Shown here: positions 26,749 through 38,094 of the stretch, piece by piece
Layout of the letters: every line of letters starts with the position of its first letter
Position numbering within the stretch: the first letter of the stretch is position 1
DNA from: Betaproteobacteria bacterium Ga0077532
GTDB taxonomy: Bacteria; Pseudomonadota; Gammaproteobacteria; Burkholderiales; Ga0077523
NCBI GenBank assembly: GCA_001464895.1
Contig: LNEE01000032.1
Location: forward strand, 62,001 to 126,000
Direction: 5' to 3'
Length of the DNA stretch: 64,000 nt
Program-made: the position numbers and the translations under genes
Notes under the pieces: model-generated
What the model saw: only the letters and a program-made list of their open reading frames with translations
Database searches by the model: none
What the model was told of the DNA's origin: nothing

Positions 26749-28020
26749 TCAGAAATTGACCGCGAACCATTCCTTCATGCGTGTGAACACCTGCTGGAAG
26801 CTGCCGCTCGACAGCTTCACCAGATCTCTTCTCTTCTGTTGTTCGTGCGCCGCCATCAGCAGCCCGATGCCGGTGGAATTCCTGGGGCCGCGCACCACCT
26901 CGGCCAGCGGACCCAGATAGTTCGGCACGCCGAGTCGCACCGGCATGTGGAAGACCTCCTCGCCAAGCTCGACCATGCCTTGCATGCCTGCGCTGCCACC
27001 GGTGATGACGATGCCGGACGACAGGAGATCCTCGTAGCCGCTCCGTCGCAGTTCCGCCTGGACCAGCGAGTACAGCTCCTCGACGCGCGGCTCGATCACT
27101 TCCGCGAGCGTCTGGCGCGACAGCAGTCGCGGATCGCGATCGCCGACGCCGGGCACCTCGACCATTTCCGCCGGATCCGCGAGCTGCCGGAGCGCACATC
27201 CGTACTTGCGCTTGATCTCCTCGGCGTCCTTCGTGGGCGTACGGAGCGCCATCGCGATGTCGTTCGTGATCTGGTCACCGGCGATCGGGATCACCGCCGT
27301 GTGGCGAATCGCGCCATGCGTGAACACCGCGATGTCGGCAGTCCCTCCGCCGATGTCGACCAGGGCGACGCCGAGATCCTTCTCGTCCTCGGATAGCGTC
27401 GCGCCGGCGGATGCGAGTGGCTGCAGGATGAGGTCGCGCACTTCGAGGCCGCAGCGGCGCACACACTTCAGGATGTTCTGTGCCGCGGACACCGCGCCGG
27501 TCACGATGTGCACCTTCACCTCGAGCCGCACGCCGGCCATCCCGATCGGCTCGCGCACATCCTCCTGGCCATCGATCACGAACTCCTGGTTGAGCACGTG
27601 GAGGATCTGCTGATCGGTCGGGATGTTCACCGCCTTCGCCGTCTCGATGACGCGATCGACGTCCTGCTGCGTCACCTCGCGGTCCTTGATCGCCACCATG
27701 CCGTGGGAGTTGAAGCTCTTGATGTGGCTCCCCGCGATGCCGGTGTAGACCTCCTTGATCTTGCAGTCGGCCATCAGCTCCGCCTCCTCCAGCGCGCGCT
27801 GGATGGCGTTCACGGTGGACTCGATGTTCACCACGACGCCCTTCTTCAGGCCGCGGGACGGATGGCTGCCCATCCCGACGATCTCGAAGCCCCCGTCGGG
27901 CTTCGCCTCGGCGACGATGGCGATGATCTTGGACGTGCCGATGTCCAGACCCACCATGAGGTTGCGGGCTTCCTTGCCCTTGGTCGACAGCGTCATTCGT
28001 TTGTGTTCGGCGAGATCCAT
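26749..28020 (-). CDS. ftsA: Cell division protein FtsA
   Basis: Actin-like ATPase tethering FtsZ to the membrane. The 423 residues start with the phosphate-1 motif LMVGLDIGTSKIIAIV, continue through the 1C domain (VVVNIESTVNAIQRAL) and contain phosphate-2 VALVDIGGGTADIAVF and the adenosine motif GIVITGGSAGMQG. The C-terminus MKEWFAVNF is the amphipathic membrane-targeting helix. The ATG has GAGGAG upstream; it follows ftsQ by 16 bases. Confidence 0.96.
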   Translation of the reverse strand: MDLAEHKRMTLSTKGKEARNLMVGLDIGTSKIIAIVAEAKPDGGFEIVGMGSHPSRGLKKGVVVNIESTVNAIQRALEEAELMADCKIKEVYTGIAGSHIKSFNSHGMVAIKDREVTQQDVDRVIETAKAVNIPTDQQILHVLNQEFVIDGQEDVREPIGMAGVRLEVKVHIVTGAVSAAQNILKCVRRCGLEVRDLILQPLASAGATLSEDEKDLGVALVDIGGGTADIAVFTHGAIRHTAVIPIAGDQITNDIAMALRTPTKDAEEIKRKYGCALRQLADPAEMVEVPGVGDRDPRLLSRQTLAEVIEPRVEELYSLVQAELRRSGYEDLLSSGIVITGGSAGMQGMVELGEEVFHMPVRLGVPNYLGPLAEVVRGPRNSTGIGLLMAAHEQQKRRDLVKLSSGSFQQVFTRMKEWFAVNF

Positions 28021-28036
28021 CGCGTGCTGCTCCTCT

Positions 28037-28747
28037 TCAAGCCCCGTTGCCCATGGCCTTCATCCGCACCGCGAAGCCGTTCGGATAACGCAGATCCACG
28101 ATCTGCGGCCGTTCATTCATGCGACCCAAGCTCTCCGCGTATGCGGAGACGAACTTGCCGAGCCGCGCGGTCAGCTGGTCGCGCCCCAGCTCCAGCGTCA
28201 TGCCCTCCGCCAGCCGCACCCGCCAGGCACGGCGCTCCGACACCTCCACCTCGGCCACGTGCAGCTGCAGCGGCGCGAGCAGCTCGCCGAACGTCCGATA
28301 GTTCGACGTGATGTCCGCCGCCACGTCCCGCGGTCCATGGAACACCGGCAGCTTCGCGTCCGACGCGGCAGCGAAGATCTCGCCATGCGTGTTCACGAGT
28401 TCGTCGGTGCCCCACCGCGCGATGGCCTCGTGCTCCTCGAGTGCCACTTCGAGCCGGTCCGGCCACTGGCGCCGCACCTGGACGCTGCGCACCCAGGGAA
28501 GCTTCTCGAATGCACCGCGAGAAGCGTCGAGCTGGATCGTGAAGAAATTGCCGCGCAACTCGCGATGCACGACCGCATCGATCTGTGCCCTCGTCACCTT
28601 CGAGATGCTGCCCATGACCTCCACCTCGCGCACGGGAAACACCGGGAGGTGGATCGCCGTGAGCAGCAGGATGTACATGAGCGCGACCGCTGCGATTCCG
28701 TAGAGGAAGTTCGCCACCACGGTCAGGATCTCGGGCCTATCCCACAT
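28037..28747 (-). CDS. ftsQ: Cell division protein FtsQ
   Basis: Bitopic divisome protein linking early and late division proteins. The ATG at 28747 gives 236 residues: a short cytoplasmic tail, one membrane helix (about residues 8-30, [20 protein letters not shown]), then a POTRA domain beginning [21 protein letters not shown] and the beta domain with [24 protein letters not shown] (split by the fold). The start overlaps the ddl stop by 11 bases. Confidence 0.93.
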   Translation of the reverse strand: MWDRPEILTVVANFLYGIAAVALMYILLLTAIHLPVFPVREVEVMGSISKVTRAQIDAVVHRELRGNFFTIQLDASRGAFEKLPWVRSVQVRRQWPDRLEVALEEHEAIARWGTDELVNTHGEIFAAASDAKLPVFHGPRDVAADITSNYRTFGELLAPLQLHVAEVEVSERRAWRVRLAEGMTLELGRDQLTARLGKFVSAYAESLGRMNERPQIVDLRYPNGFAVRMKAMGNGA

Positions 28748-29651
28748 GGGCCAGCTCCAGGATCGACAGCACCAGCTGATCGAACTCGATGCCTGCCGCA
28801 CGCGCCGCCATCGGTACGAGGCTGTGGCCGGTCATGCCCGGCGACGTGTTCATCTCGAGCAGCGCCACGCTGCCGTCGGCGCGGCGGATGAGGTCCGCGC
28901 GGCCCCATCCTTCGCAACCCAGCGCGTCCACCGAGCGCATCACGAGTGCCTGCATCTCCGCCTCGACGGCCTCCGGCAGGCCGCTCGGGCAGTAGTAGCG
29001 GGTCTCGTCGCTGAAATACTTGTTCTGGTAGTCGTAGTTGCCTTGCGGCGCTTCGATGCGCACCAGCGGCAAGGCCCGCGTGCCCAGGAATGCCGCCGTC
29101 AACTCCTGCCCGGCGACGAACTCCTCGGCGAGGATCATCCGGTCGAACTTCAAGGCGAGTGCGTAGGCCTCGGGGAGTTGTTCCGCGCTCACCACCTTGG
29201 TGAGGCCGAGCGTGGATCCCTCGCGGGCCGGCTTCACGATGAGCGGAAGTCCGAGCTTCTCCACGACGGCCGCCCAGTCGGTGTCAGCGCCCAGCGTCGC
29301 CCAGCGGGGCGTGGGCAGGCCCGCAGCCACCCAGACCATCTTCGTACGGACCTTATCCATGCTGAGCGCGGAGGCCATCACGCCGCTGCCGGTGTACGGA
29401 ATCCCCATCAGCTCGAGCGCACCCTGCACCGTGCCGTCCTCGCCGTATCGGCCGTGCAGGGCGATGAACACGCGGGAGAAGCCGTCGCGCTGCAGTTCGT
29501 GCAGCGGGCGCGTGGCCGGGTCGAAGGCGTGCGCGTCGACACCGGCGCGCAACAACGCCTCCAGCACCGCATTGCCGGACAGCAGCGAGATCTCGCGCTC
29601 GGCGGACCGGCCGCCGAAGAGCACCGCCACCTTTCCGAATTCCGTCGTCAC
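28737..29651 (-). CDS. ddl: D-alanine--D-alanine ligase
   Basis: ATP-grasp ligase making the D-Ala-D-Ala dipeptide. The 304-residue protein starts [19 protein letters not shown] and carries [33 protein letters not shown] and the C-terminal [16 protein letters not shown]. The GTG at 29651 overlaps the murB stop as GTGA, which sets the start; a longer frame into murB is not credible. The position between murB and ftsQ corresponds to DdlB of E. coli. Confidence 0.95.
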   Translation of the reverse strand: MTTEFGKVAVLFGGRSAEREISLLSGNAVLEALLRAGVDAHAFDPATRPLHELQRDGFSRVFIALHGRYGEDGTVQGALELMGIPYTGSGVMASALSMDKVRTKMVWVAAGLPTPRWATLGADTDWAAVVEKLGLPLIVKPAREGSTLGLTKVVSAEQLPEAYALALKFDRMILAEEFVAGQELTAAFLGTRALPLVRIEAPQGNYDYQNKYFSDETRYYCPSGLPEAVEAEMQALVMRSVDALGCEGWGRADLIRRADGSVALLEMNTSPGMTGHSLVPMAARAAGIEFDQLVLSILELAHVG

Positions 29652-30580
29652 TGCATGCCCTCCGACTGCCCCACGATCCGCACCTCGGGTTCGAGGCGCA
29701 CGGCGCACTCGCGCCACACCGTCTCGCGCACGTGCTGGATGAGTTGTTCGATGTCAGCCGCGGTGGCCGCGCCGGTGTTCACGATGAAGTTCGCGTGCTT
29801 CGTCGAGACCTCGGCGCCGCCGATGCGGTGACCCTTGAGCCCGCACGATTGGATGAGCCGCGCCGCGTGGTCGCCGGGCGGATTGCGGAATACCGAGCCC
29901 GCGTTCGGCTGTCCGAGGGGCTGGGTCGCGATACGGCGCGACAGGAACTCCTTGATGCGCGCCCGGGCGGCATCGCCGTCCCCCGGCACGAACTCGAACC
30001 ACGCACCGAGGAACCATTCGTCACCGGCTGCGGCATCGCGCAGCGCGCAGTGACGGTAGCCGATGGCGTACGCGTCCGGTGTGCGTTCCCGCACCGCACC
30101 GCGCCGATCGATCACCAGCACCTTGGCGACCCGCTCCCAGGTCTCGCTGCCGTAGCAGCCCGCGTTCATCGCGAGCGCTCCGCCAACCGTGCCGGGGATG
30201 CCCGCAAGAAATTCGGCACCCTCGAACGCATGCATCGAGGCGAAGCGCGCCACCTTCGGACTGGCGACGCCGGCTTCTGCGAACACGAGACCATCGCCGC
30301 GCATCTCGATGCTTCCCAGGGCGCCGTGCAGGAACACGACCGTGCCGCGGAAACCGCCGTCACGCACGAGCAGGTTGCTCCCCAGCCCCGCGAAGAGCAG
30401 TGGTTCGTCGGCGGGCAGACGCGCGAGGAAGACGGCGAGGTCCTCCGCGTCGGCGGGTGTGTACGCGCGGTCGGCCGCACCACCGGCGCGCCAGCTCGTG
30501 TGGCGATGCATCGGTTCGTGGAACCGCAGCACGCCGCGCAGGCCATCGGTGAGGAGCGTCAGGGCGTCGGCCATGTTCAT
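29648..30580 (-). CDS. murB: UDP-N-acetylenolpyruvoylglucosamine reductase MurB
   Basis: FAD enzyme producing UDP-MurNAc. The 310 residues contain [17 protein letters not shown] and [18 protein letters not shown] (FAD-binding), the Tyr-bearing IGYRHCAL and the catalytic-serine region [11 protein letters not shown]. The glycine/serine pattern fits type I MurB. The ATG at 30580 overlaps the murC stop as ATGA; a second ATG six bases on is possible. Confidence 0.95.
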   Translation of the reverse strand: MNMADALTLLTDGLRGVLRFHEPMHRHTSWRAGGAADRAYTPADAEDLAVFLARLPADEPLLFAGLGSNLLVRDGGFRGTVVFLHGALGSIEMRGDGLVFAEAGVASPKVARFASMHAFEGAEFLAGIPGTVGGALAMNAGCYGSETWERVAKVLVIDRRGAVRERTPDAYAIGYRHCALRDAAAGDEWFLGAWFEFVPGDGDAARARIKEFLSRRIATQPLGQPNAGSVFRNPPGDHAARLIQSCGLKGHRIGGAEVSTKHANFIVNTGAATAADIEQLIQHVRETVWRECAVRLEPEVRIVGQSEGMQ

Positions 30581-31992
30581 TGCTCCACACGCTCCGCCGC
30601 TGCGGCGTGCACAAGACCTGGCACCTGGCCGATGGAGCCCGCACCCATGGTGACGACCACATCGCCATCGCGCGCCAGATCGAGTACGGCCGCGGGGAGA
30701 TCCTTCCACTGCTCGACGAAGACGGGTTCCACCTTGCCCTGCACGCGCACGGCGCGAGCGAGCGAGCGCCCATCCGCGGCCACGATCGGCTGCTCGCCGG
30801 CCGCGTAGACCTCGGTCAGCAGAAGAACGTCGACGGAAGACAGCACCTTCACGAAGTCCTCGAACACGTCGCGCGTGCGGGTGTAGCGGTGCGGCTGGAA
30901 CACGAGCACCAAGCGGCGTCCGGGGTACGCACCGCGCGCCGCGGCGAGCGTCGCCGACATCTCCACCGGATGATGGCCATAGTCGTCGACGAGCGTGAAC
31001 GTGCCGCCGTTGGCCGCCGTGATCTCGCCGTAGTGCTGGAAGCGCCTTCCGACACCGCGGAACTCGGCGAGCGCGCGCACGATCGCGGCATCGGAGGCGC
31101 CGACCTCGATCCCCACCGCGATGGCAGCCAGCGCGTTCTGGACGTTGTGGATGCCAGGGAGGTTCAGGACGACGTCCAGCTCGCGGGCCGGCGTGCCGTT
31201 CGCGGCGCGCTGCACGCGGAACCGCATGCGGCCGCTCTCGGCACGCACGTCGACTGCGCGCACCTGGGCGTCCTCGGAGAGCCCATACGTGGTGACCGGC
31301 TTCGACACGATCGGCAGGATCGAGCGCACGTTCGGATCATCGATGCACAGCATCGCCATCCCGTAGAAGGGCAGATGCTGGAGGAAGTCCAGGAAGGCCT
31401 GGCGCAGCTTCGCGAAGTCGTGGCCGTAGGTCTCCATGTGATCGGCATCGATGTTCGTCACGACGGCGAGCACGGGCTGGAGATACAGGAACGACGCGTC
31501 GGATTCGTCCGCCTCGACCACGATGAACTCGCCGGTACCCAGCTTCGCATTGGAGCCTGCGGCCTCGAGCCGACCGCCGATCACGAAGGTCGGATCCATG
31601 CCCGCCTCCGCAAGCACGCTCGCGACGAGCGACGTGGTTGTCGTCTTGCCGTGCGTGCCGGCCACCGCGATTCCCTGCTTGAGACGCATCAGTTCCGCGA
31701 GCATCAGCGCGCGCGGCACCACCGGCACACGGCGCGCACGCGCTGCGGCGACCTCGACGTTCTCGGCCTTCACGGCGGTCGAGACCACAACGGCATCGGC
31801 ACCCGCGACGTTCGCGGCGTCGTGCCCGATGAAGATCTCGGCGCCGCCCGCGCGCAGGCGCTGGGTCATCGCGCCATCGGCGAGGTCGGAACCGCTCACC
31901 TGATACCCGAGGTTCAGCATCACCTCGGCGATACCGCTCATGCCGGCTCCGCCGATCCCGACGAAATGCACGCGCTTCACCTTGTGCTTCAT
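30577..31992 (-). CDS. murC: UDP-N-acetylmuramate--L-alanine ligase MurC
   Basis: Adds L-Ala to UDP-MurNAc. The 471 residues start [20 protein letters not shown], with the Mur-ligase P-loop [29 protein letters not shown], and the C-terminal [19 protein letters not shown] and [12 protein letters not shown]. The ATG at 31992 overlaps the murG stop as ATGA. Confidence 0.96.
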   Translation of the reverse strand: MKHKVKRVHFVGIGGAGMSGIAEVMLNLGYQVSGSDLADGAMTQRLRAGGAEIFIGHDAANVAGADAVVVSTAVKAENVEVAAARARRVPVVPRALMLAELMRLKQGIAVAGTHGKTTTTSLVASVLAEAGMDPTFVIGGRLEAAGSNAKLGTGEFIVVEADESDASFLYLQPVLAVVTNIDADHMETYGHDFAKLRQAFLDFLQHLPFYGMAMLCIDDPNVRSILPIVSKPVTTYGLSEDAQVRAVDVRAESGRMRFRVQRAANGTPARELDVVLNLPGIHNVQNALAAIAVGIEVGASDAAIVRALAEFRGVGRRFQHYGEITAANGGTFTLVDDYGHHPVEMSATLAAARGAYPGRRLVLVFQPHRYTRTRDVFEDFVKVLSSVDVLLLTEVYAAGEQPIVAADGRSLARAVRVQGKVEPVFVEQWKDLPAAVLDLARDGDVVVTMGAGSIGQVPGLVHAAAAERVEQ

Positions 31993-33086
31993 GCGCCTGC
32001 AAGCTCCACACAGACATCGGCCACGGCCACCGCGGCATCGGGCTTCGCCAGCGCACGGGCGCGGCGGGCCATCTCGAGCAGCTTCTCGCGGGTGAACCCG
32101 GCGAGGGTCTCGGCGAGTCGCTGCGGGGTCAGTTCTTTCTGGGGGACGAGCAGGGCCGCGCCCTGGTCCGAGAGGAACCGCGCGTTGGCGGTCTGGTGAT
32201 CGTCCACAGCAAACGGGAAAGGCACGAAGATCGCAGCGACACCTGCTGCAGCCACTTCGGCCACCGTGAGGGCGCCCGAACGGCAGATCACGCAGTCGGC
32301 CTCGCCGAGCGCCGCCGCCATGTCGTCGATGAACGCCACACACTCGCCGTCCACCCCGGCGCGCGCGTAGTTCGCTCGCAGTGCTTCGATGTGGCGCGTG
32401 CCGGCCTGATGACGCACTGCAGGCCGCGCGTCGGGTGCCAGTTTCGCGAGGGCCGCCGGTACGACTTCGTTCAGCGCCTGCGCGCCGAGGCTGCCGCCCA
32501 CCACCAGCAGGCGAAGCCGTCCGGCACGTCCGGCGAAGCGCGCATCCGGCGAGGGCAGCGCGACGATCGCGCCACGCACCGGATTGCCCACCCACGCCGC
32601 TTTGGCGAGCACCTTCGGGAAGCCCACGAGCCTTCGATCCGCGACCTGCGCGAGAACCTTGTTGGCAAGACCGGCGATGGCGTTCTGCTCGTGCAGCACC
32701 AGCGGACGGCCGAGCAGCGCAGCCATCATGCCGCCGGGGAACGAGATGTACCCGCCCAGTCCGAGCACCACATCGGGCCGCACGCGGAAGATCACGCGCG
32801 CGCACTGCCAGAACGCGATCAGCAGATTGAGCGGAAGCAGCGCCTTGCGGACGAGGCCCTTGCCGCGCAGACCCGCGAAGCGGATGTACTCGACCGGGTA
32901 GCCGCGCTTGGGCACGAGGTCGGCCTCCATGCCCTGCCGCGAGCCCAGCCAGACGATGCGCCAACCGCGCTCGCGAAGGACGTCGGCCACGGCGAGTGCC
33001 GGCATGATGTGTCCGCCGGTGCCGCCGGCCATCACGAGCATGGTCCGCGTCGCGACGTTCACTGCATCGGTCGTCGCCGTGGTCAT
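31989..33086 (-). CDS. murG: Undecaprenyl-PP-MurNAc-pentapeptide GlcNAc transferase MurG
   Basis: Membrane-associated GT28 glycosyltransferase that converts lipid I to lipid II. Of the 365 residues, the N-terminal G loop is [17 protein letters not shown], the acceptor-binding region is [13 protein letters not shown], and the donor site includes [13 protein letters not shown] and [15 protein letters not shown]. The ATG at 33086 overlaps the ftsW stop as ATGA; a short Thr/Ala-rich extension precedes the first strand. Confidence 0.95.
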   Translation of the reverse strand: MTTATTDAVNVATRTMLVMAGGTGGHIMPALAVADVLRERGWRIVWLGSRQGMEADLVPKRGYPVEYIRFAGLRGKGLVRKALLPLNLLIAFWQCARVIFRVRPDVVLGLGGYISFPGGMMAALLGRPLVLHEQNAIAGLANKVLAQVADRRLVGFPKVLAKAAWVGNPVRGAIVALPSPDARFAGRAGRLRLLVVGGSLGAQALNEVVPAALAKLAPDARPAVRHQAGTRHIEALRANYARAGVDGECVAFIDDMAAALGEADCVICRSGALTVAEVAAAGVAAIFVPFPFAVDDHQTANARFLSDQGAALLVPQKELTPQRLAETLAGFTREKLLEMARRARALAKPDAAVAVADVCVELAGA

Positions 33087-34243
33087 ACGGCCCTCCCGAG
33101 CATCAGCTGGCGGGATTCGAAGTCCACGCGCAGGAGGATGGCCACGGCCGCGATGTTCGCGACGAGCCCGCTGCCTCCGAACGACAGCAGCGGAAGCGTG
33201 AGGCCTTTGGTCGGCAGCACTCCCAGGTTCACCCCCATGTTGATGAGAGCCTGGGCACCGAGCCAGAGACCGATGCCCTGCGCGACGAGCGCGGCGTAGT
33301 AGCGCTCGAGGCGCACCGCCTGCTTGCCGATGGCGAAGGCACGCGTCACCAGCCAGGCGAAGAGGGCGAGGACCACGATGACACCGGCGAAGCCCAACTC
33401 CTCCCCGATCACGGCGAGCAGGAAGTCGGTGTGCGCCTCCGGCAGGTAGAAGAGCTTCTCGACGCTCGCGCCGAGACCGACGCCCAGCCATTCACCGCGA
33501 CCGAACGCGATCAGTGCGTGCGACAACTGGTACCCGGTGTCGAACGGGTCGGCCCACGGGTTGAGGAAGCCCGCGACGCGCTGCAGACGGTACGGGGCGA
33601 TCCAGATGAGCGCGACGAACGCGATCAGGAGCACGATCACCAGCGCGACGAATAGCCGCCAGTTCATCCCGCCGAGGAAGAGCACGCCCATCGCGATGAT
33701 CGTGATGACGGCGAAGGCCCCGAAGTCGGGCTCCAGCAGCAGCAGCGTGCCGGCGAACAGCATCACCCCGGCCATCGGCAGGAAGCCCTTGCGGAAGCTG
33801 CCCATGAATGCCGCCTTGCGCACCGTGTAGTCGGCGGCGTACAGCACGACGGCGAGCTTGGCCAGTTCGGACGGCTGCAGATTGATACCCGCCAGACGCA
33901 GCCATCGCTGGCTTCCGTTCACGACACGACCGATGCCCGGGATCAGCACGGCGATCAGCAGGACAGCGGCAGCAACGAAGAGGTACGGCGCGGCCTTCTG
34001 CCACACGTGCACGGGAACCTGGAAGACCACGAATCCGGCGACGATGCCCAGCGCGAGAAAGATGCCGTGGCGGGTGAGGTAGTAGGTCGGCTGGAAGTTG
34101 GTGAGCCGGCCAGCCTCCGCCGTGGCGATCGATGCCGAATAGACCATCACGAGACCGATCGCGAGCAGCAGGATCACCGACCACAGGAGCGAGCCGTCGA
34201 GCGCCGGCATGATCGTGGGGCGCTTCAGCGCGTCGACTAGCAT
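33083..34243 (-). CDS. ftsW: Septal peptidoglycan glycosyltransferase FtsW (SEDS family)
   Basis: Polytopic SEDS protein of 386 residues that polymerises lipid II together with FtsI. About ten helices are visible; signature parts are [41 protein letters not shown] (with the catalytic-site Asp region) and [14 protein letters not shown]. The ATG at 34243 overlaps the murD stop by 7 bases. Confidence 0.95.
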   Translation of the reverse strand: MLVDALKRPTIMPALDGSLLWSVILLLAIGLVMVYSASIATAEAGRLTNFQPTYYLTRHGIFLALGIVAGFVVFQVPVHVWQKAAPYLFVAAAVLLIAVLIPGIGRVVNGSQRWLRLAGINLQPSELAKLAVVLYAADYTVRKAAFMGSFRKGFLPMAGVMLFAGTLLLLEPDFGAFAVITIIAMGVLFLGGMNWRLFVALVIVLLIAFVALIWIAPYRLQRVAGFLNPWADPFDTGYQLSHALIAFGRGEWLGVGLGASVEKLFYLPEAHTDFLLAVIGEELGFAGVIVVLALFAWLVTRAFAIGKQAVRLERYYAALVAQGIGLWLGAQALINMGVNLGVLPTKGLTLPLLSFGGSGLVANIAAVAILLRVDFESRQLMLGRAV

Positions 34244-35637
34244 GCCGACCGCACGCCGAGTTGGACCACGGCGTCGCGGAACACCTGCGCGCGATGCTCG
34301 TAGTTGCGGAACATGTCGAAGCTCGCGCACGCGGGCGAGAGAAGCACGGCGTCCCCCGTCTCCGAAACGTCGAAGGCGCGATGCACCGCGTCGTCCATGT
34401 CGTCGGCGCGCTCATGCCGGACGCCGTGGGCGGCGAGCGGTGCGGCGATCAGGTCGCGGTCACGGCCGATCAGCACCACGGCGCGCGCGTGGGTCGCGGC
34501 GGCGGGACCGAGCGGCGAGAAGTCCTGCCCCTTGCCATCGCCACCCGCGATCAGCACGACGGGCTCGCGCATGCCGGTCAGTGCTGCGACGGTGGCGCCC
34601 ACGTTCGTGCCCTTCGAGTCGTCGTAGAAGCGTCGCCCGTCGATCTCGGCGACGAACTCCACGCGATGGGGCAGCCCGGGGAACCGGGCAAGGGCGGCGA
34701 TCATCCGCGGGTCGTCGATGCCCGCCGCGCGCACGAGCGCGAGCGCCGCGAGTGCATTGGCCGCGTTGTGCTTTCCGGCCACGACGAGCGCCGAGGCCTT
34801 CATGACGCGCCGCGTGCCTTCCGCGAGCCAGGCATCGCCGCCATCGGGGACGAGGCCCCAGTCCCGGTCTCCGGCTGGTGCCGTGGTGCCGAACGTCCGC
34901 ACGGTCAGCTCTGCCGGCGGCATCGCGAGGGTCGCCGCATCGTCGCGATTGACGATGGCCACCCGGGCACCGAGAAAGATGCGCGCCTTGGCCCGACCGT
35001 ACTCGGCCATGCCCGCATATCGGTCGAGATGGTCTTCGGAGAGATTGAGCACCGCCGCGGCATCCGTCCGGAGGGACGCCGTGGTTTCGAGCTGGAAGCT
35101 GGAAAGCTCCAGCACGATGGCCTCCGGCAGGGGACGCACACCCTGCTCCATGGCCCGCAGCGCATCGAGGACCGGCAGACCGATGTTGCCGGCCACGAGC
35201 GTCTCGAGACCGGCCGCGCGGCAGAGACATCCCGCCATCTCGGTGACGGTGCTCTTGCCGTTGGACCCGGTGATCGCGATCACGGGCGGACGAACCACAC
35301 CGCGCGTGGCGCACAGTGCATCGATCGACTGGGCGAACAGTTCGACGTCTCCCGCGACGGGCACGCCGCGCGACAGCGCTGCAGCCACCTCGGGTTCTGC
35401 CAGGGGCACGCCGGGGCTTGCCGCCATGAGGTCGACGGCATCGAAGCTCTCCCGCTGGAAGGGCCCGAGGTCGATGGCGACATCCGGCATCTCGGTACGG
35501 ATCGCATCGACGTTGGGCGGCGCGACGCGAGAGTCGGCAATGCGCACCGAAGCCCCGTGCGCGCGCAGCCACCGGGCCATGGACAGACCGGTGGCACCGA
35601 GGCCGAGGACGAGGACGCGCTTGCCGGTGACGTTCAT
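34237..35637 (-). CDS. murD: UDP-N-acetylmuramoylalanine--D-glutamate ligase MurD
   Basis: Cytoplasmic ligase of 466 residues adding D-Glu. It begins [20 protein letters not shown], has the P-loop [39 protein letters not shown] and the C-terminal [16 protein letters not shown]. It starts one base after the mraY-side boundary, in the tight dcw spacing. Confidence 0.96.
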   Translation of the reverse strand: MNVTGKRVLVLGLGATGLSMARWLRAHGASVRIADSRVAPPNVDAIRTEMPDVAIDLGPFQRESFDAVDLMAASPGVPLAEPEVAAALSRGVPVAGDVELFAQSIDALCATRGVVRPPVIAITGSNGKSTVTEMAGCLCRAAGLETLVAGNIGLPVLDALRAMEQGVRPLPEAIVLELSSFQLETTASLRTDAAAVLNLSEDHLDRYAGMAEYGRAKARIFLGARVAIVNRDDAATLAMPPAELTVRTFGTTAPAGDRDWGLVPDGGDAWLAEGTRRVMKASALVVAGKHNAANALAALALVRAAGIDDPRMIAALARFPGLPHRVEFVAEIDGRRFYDDSKGTNVGATVAALTGMREPVVLIAGGDGKGQDFSPLGPAAATHARAVVLIGRDRDLIAAPLAAHGVRHERADDMDDAVHRAFDVSETGDAVLLSPACASFDMFRNYEHRAQVFRDAVVQLGVRSAC

Positions 35638-35638
35638 G

Positions 35639-36721
35639 TCAGCGCAGCTTCAAGGTCGAGAGCCCGAACAGAACGAGCAGCATCGTGATGATCCAGAACC
35701 GCACCACGACCTGATTCTCCTTCCAGCCCTTGAGTTCGTAGTGGTGGTGGAGCGGCGCCATTCGGAAGATGCGCTTGCCGGTCAGCTTGAACGACGCCAC
35801 CTGCAGCATCACCGACAGCGTCTCGACGACGAAGACGCCGCCCATGATGAAGAGCACGATCTCCTGGCGGACGATCACCGCGACCGTGCCGAGGGCTGCG
35901 CCGAGCGCAAGGGCCCCCACGTCGCCCATGAAGACTTCCGCGGGATAGGCGTTGAACCAGAGAAAGCCCAACCCCGCGCCGGCCAGCGCCGCGCAGAACA
36001 CCGTCAGTTCACCGGCCCCCGGGATGTACGGGAAGCCGAGGTACTTCGAGAACACGGCATTGCCGGCCACGTAGGCGAACACACCGAGGGCGCTGCCGAC
36101 CATCACCGTGGGCAGGATCGCGAGGCCGTCCAGACCGTCCGTGAGGTTCACGGCGTTGGAGGTGCCGACGATCACGAAGTAGGTCAGCACGACGAACCCG
36201 ATGACACCGAGCGGGTAGGCCACCTGCTTGAAGAACGGGACGATGAACTCGGTCTGCGCGGGCAACGACGATGCGCCGAGGTACAGCGCGGCGGCCAGGC
36301 CCAGCACCGATTGCCAGAAGTACTTCCAGCGACTCGGCAGGCCCTTCGGATTCCGGTAGACGACCTTGCGGTAGTCGTCCACCCAGCCGATGACGCCGAA
36401 ACCGAGGGTGACCGTCAGGACGACCCAGACCAGACGATTCGTGAGATCCGCCCACAGCAGCGTCGTGATGCCGATCGCGACGAGGATCAGTGCGCCCCCC
36501 ATCGTGGGCGTGCCGGCCTTCGCGAGATGCGACTGCGGGCCGTCGTCGCGGACGGACTGGCCGATCTTGTAGATCGTCAGTTTGCGGATCATCGCGGGGC
36601 CCACCAGGAACGAGATGAGCAGCGCAGTCATCGTGGCGAACACGGCCCGCAGCGTGATGTAGTTCAGAACGTTGAACGCGCGCACGTCGGAGGCGAGCCA
36701 GTTGGCGAGGAAGAGGAACAT
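35639..36721 (-). CDS. mraY: Phospho-MurNAc-pentapeptide transferase MraY
   Basis: Inner-membrane enzyme forming lipid I on undecaprenyl phosphate. The 360 residues include [14 protein letters not shown], the aspartates of [24 protein letters not shown] and the histidine triad in [13 protein letters not shown]. The ATG at 36721 shares its A with the murF TGA (TGATG), so a ribosome can restart directly; longer upstream frames are not credible. Confidence 0.96.
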   Translation of the reverse strand: MFLFLANWLASDVRAFNVLNYITLRAVFATMTALLISFLVGPAMIRKLTIYKIGQSVRDDGPQSHLAKAGTPTMGGALILVAIGITTLLWADLTNRLVWVVLTVTLGFGVIGWVDDYRKVVYRNPKGLPSRWKYFWQSVLGLAAALYLGASSLPAQTEFIVPFFKQVAYPLGVIGFVVLTYFVIVGTSNAVNLTDGLDGLAILPTVMVGSALGVFAYVAGNAVFSKYLGFPYIPGAGELTVFCAALAGAGLGFLWFNAYPAEVFMGDVGALALGAALGTVAVIVRQEIVLFIMGGVFVVETLSVMLQVASFKLTGKRIFRMAPLHHHYELKGWKENQVVVRFWIITMLLVLFGLSTLKLR

Positions 36722-38094
36722 CAGTGGCTCTCCATCGCCGGTTCGTCGTCGACCAGGCGGGCGACGACTCTTTCCATCTGCATGAAGCGTGATCCCTTGA
36801 CGAGGATGGTGGTTCCGGCGCCGCACTCGGCGGCCACCGCGGCCACCAGCGACTCCAGTTGCGTGAAATGGCGGGCGCGCGAACCGAAGGCAGCCACGGT
36901 GTGCGCCGTGGCGGCACCGAGCGCGAAGAGCCCGTCGATCCCTGCCTCGGCCGCGTGGCGACCGACGTCGGCATGCATCGCGTCGGACCCGTCGCCCAGT
37001 TCGCCCATGTCACCCATGACGAAGAAGCGGCGGCCGGGCTGGGTGGCGAGCCAATCGATGGCGGCCTGCATGGAATCGGGATTCGCGTTGTAGGTGTCGT
37101 CGATCACGACGCAGCCGGCCGGACCGATGCGGCGCTGCATGCGCCCCTTCGTGCCCGAATAGGTGGAAAGCCCCGCCGCGATGGTCTCGAGAGACACGCC
37201 GAGCGTGTGCGCGACGGCAGCTGCCGCCAGTGCATTCCGGACGTTGTGCACGCCGGGCACCTGCAGCCGCGTGACGGCACTCCCCGTCGACGCGAGCAGC
37301 GTGACGTGACTGCCTTCGGGGGTCGGCTCCCATCGGGCTCCGAGATCGGCGGGACGATCCATGCCGAACTTCACGGTACGGCACGCGGTCGCGAGCCCCA
37401 GCCAGAAGTCGCGGAAGTCGTCGTCCGCGTTGACGACCTTCACGCCATCGGCGCCGAGACCTTCGAAGATCTCGCCCTTCGCGCGGGCGATGTTCTCGCG
37501 CGAGCCGAGTTCGCCGATATGGGCGGTGCCGGCGTTGTTGATCACGGCCACGTGGGGCCGCGCAAGCCCGGTCAGGTACCGGATCTCGCCGAGGTGGTTC
37601 ATGCCCATCTCGAGGACCGCGTAGCGATGCCGCTCCATGAGACGCAGCAGCATCAGCGGCACGCCGAGATCGTTGTTCAGATTGCCCTCGGTTGCGAGGA
37701 CGGCGTCGGCACCGGCGTGTGCACGGAGGATCGCGGCGAGCATCTCCTTCAGCGTCGTCTTGCCGTTGCTGCCGGTCACGCCGATCACGATGGGCGCCAA
37801 CCGCGCGCGCCACCACGCGCCGAGACGTCCGAGCGCGATGCGCGGATCCGCGACGACGAGAAGCGGCGCATCCGGCGTCTTCACACGGGCGGGATCGCTC
37901 ACGATCGCGCCCGCGGCACCGGCGGCGAGGGCGCCATCCACGTAGTCGTGGCCATCGACCCGCTCGCCGGGCAGCGCGACGAACAGGTCGCCCGCCTGTA
38001 CGCGGCGGCTGTCGATGACGACCCGGCGCACCTCGGCATCGGCACCCGTGCGACGGGCGTCGAGCGCCGCAGCCGCGTCGACGAGGCTAAACAC
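36721..38094 (-). CDS. murF: UDP-MurNAc-tripeptide--D-alanyl-D-alanine ligase MurF
   Basis: Adds D-Ala-D-Ala to complete the stem peptide. The 457-residue protein has [19 protein letters not shown] at the N-terminus, the P-loop [37 protein letters not shown], and [14 protein letters not shown]. Start is GTG at 38094, overlapping murE by 8 bases. Confidence 0.95.
   Translation of the reverse strand: MFSLVDAAAALDARRTGADAEVRRVVIDSRRVQAGDLFVALPGERVDGHDYVDGALAAGAAGAIVSDPARVKTPDAPLLVVADPRIALGRLGAWWRARLAPIVIGVTGSNGKTTLKEMLAAILRAHAGADAVLATEGNLNNDLGVPLMLLRLMERHRYAVLEMGMNHLGEIRYLTGLARPHVAVINNAGTAHIGELGSRENIARAKGEIFEGLGADGVKVVNADDDFRDFWLGLATACRTVKFGMDRPADLGARWEPTPEGSHVTLLASTGSAVTRLQVPGVHNVRNALAAAAVAHTLGVSLETIAAGLSTYSGTKGRMQRRIGPAGCVVIDDTYNANPDSMQAAIDWLATQPGRRFFVMGDMGELGDGSDAMHADVGRHAAEAGIDGLFALGAATAHTVAAFGSRARHFTQLESLVAAVAAECGAGTTILVKGSRFMQMERVVARLVDDEPAMESH

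Noticed and set aside
31993-32964. N-terminal extension of murC into murG giving a 795-residue protein
   Set aside because: The extension is the out-of-frame shadow of murG; the ATG at 31992 gives the standard MurC start and an ATGA overlap.
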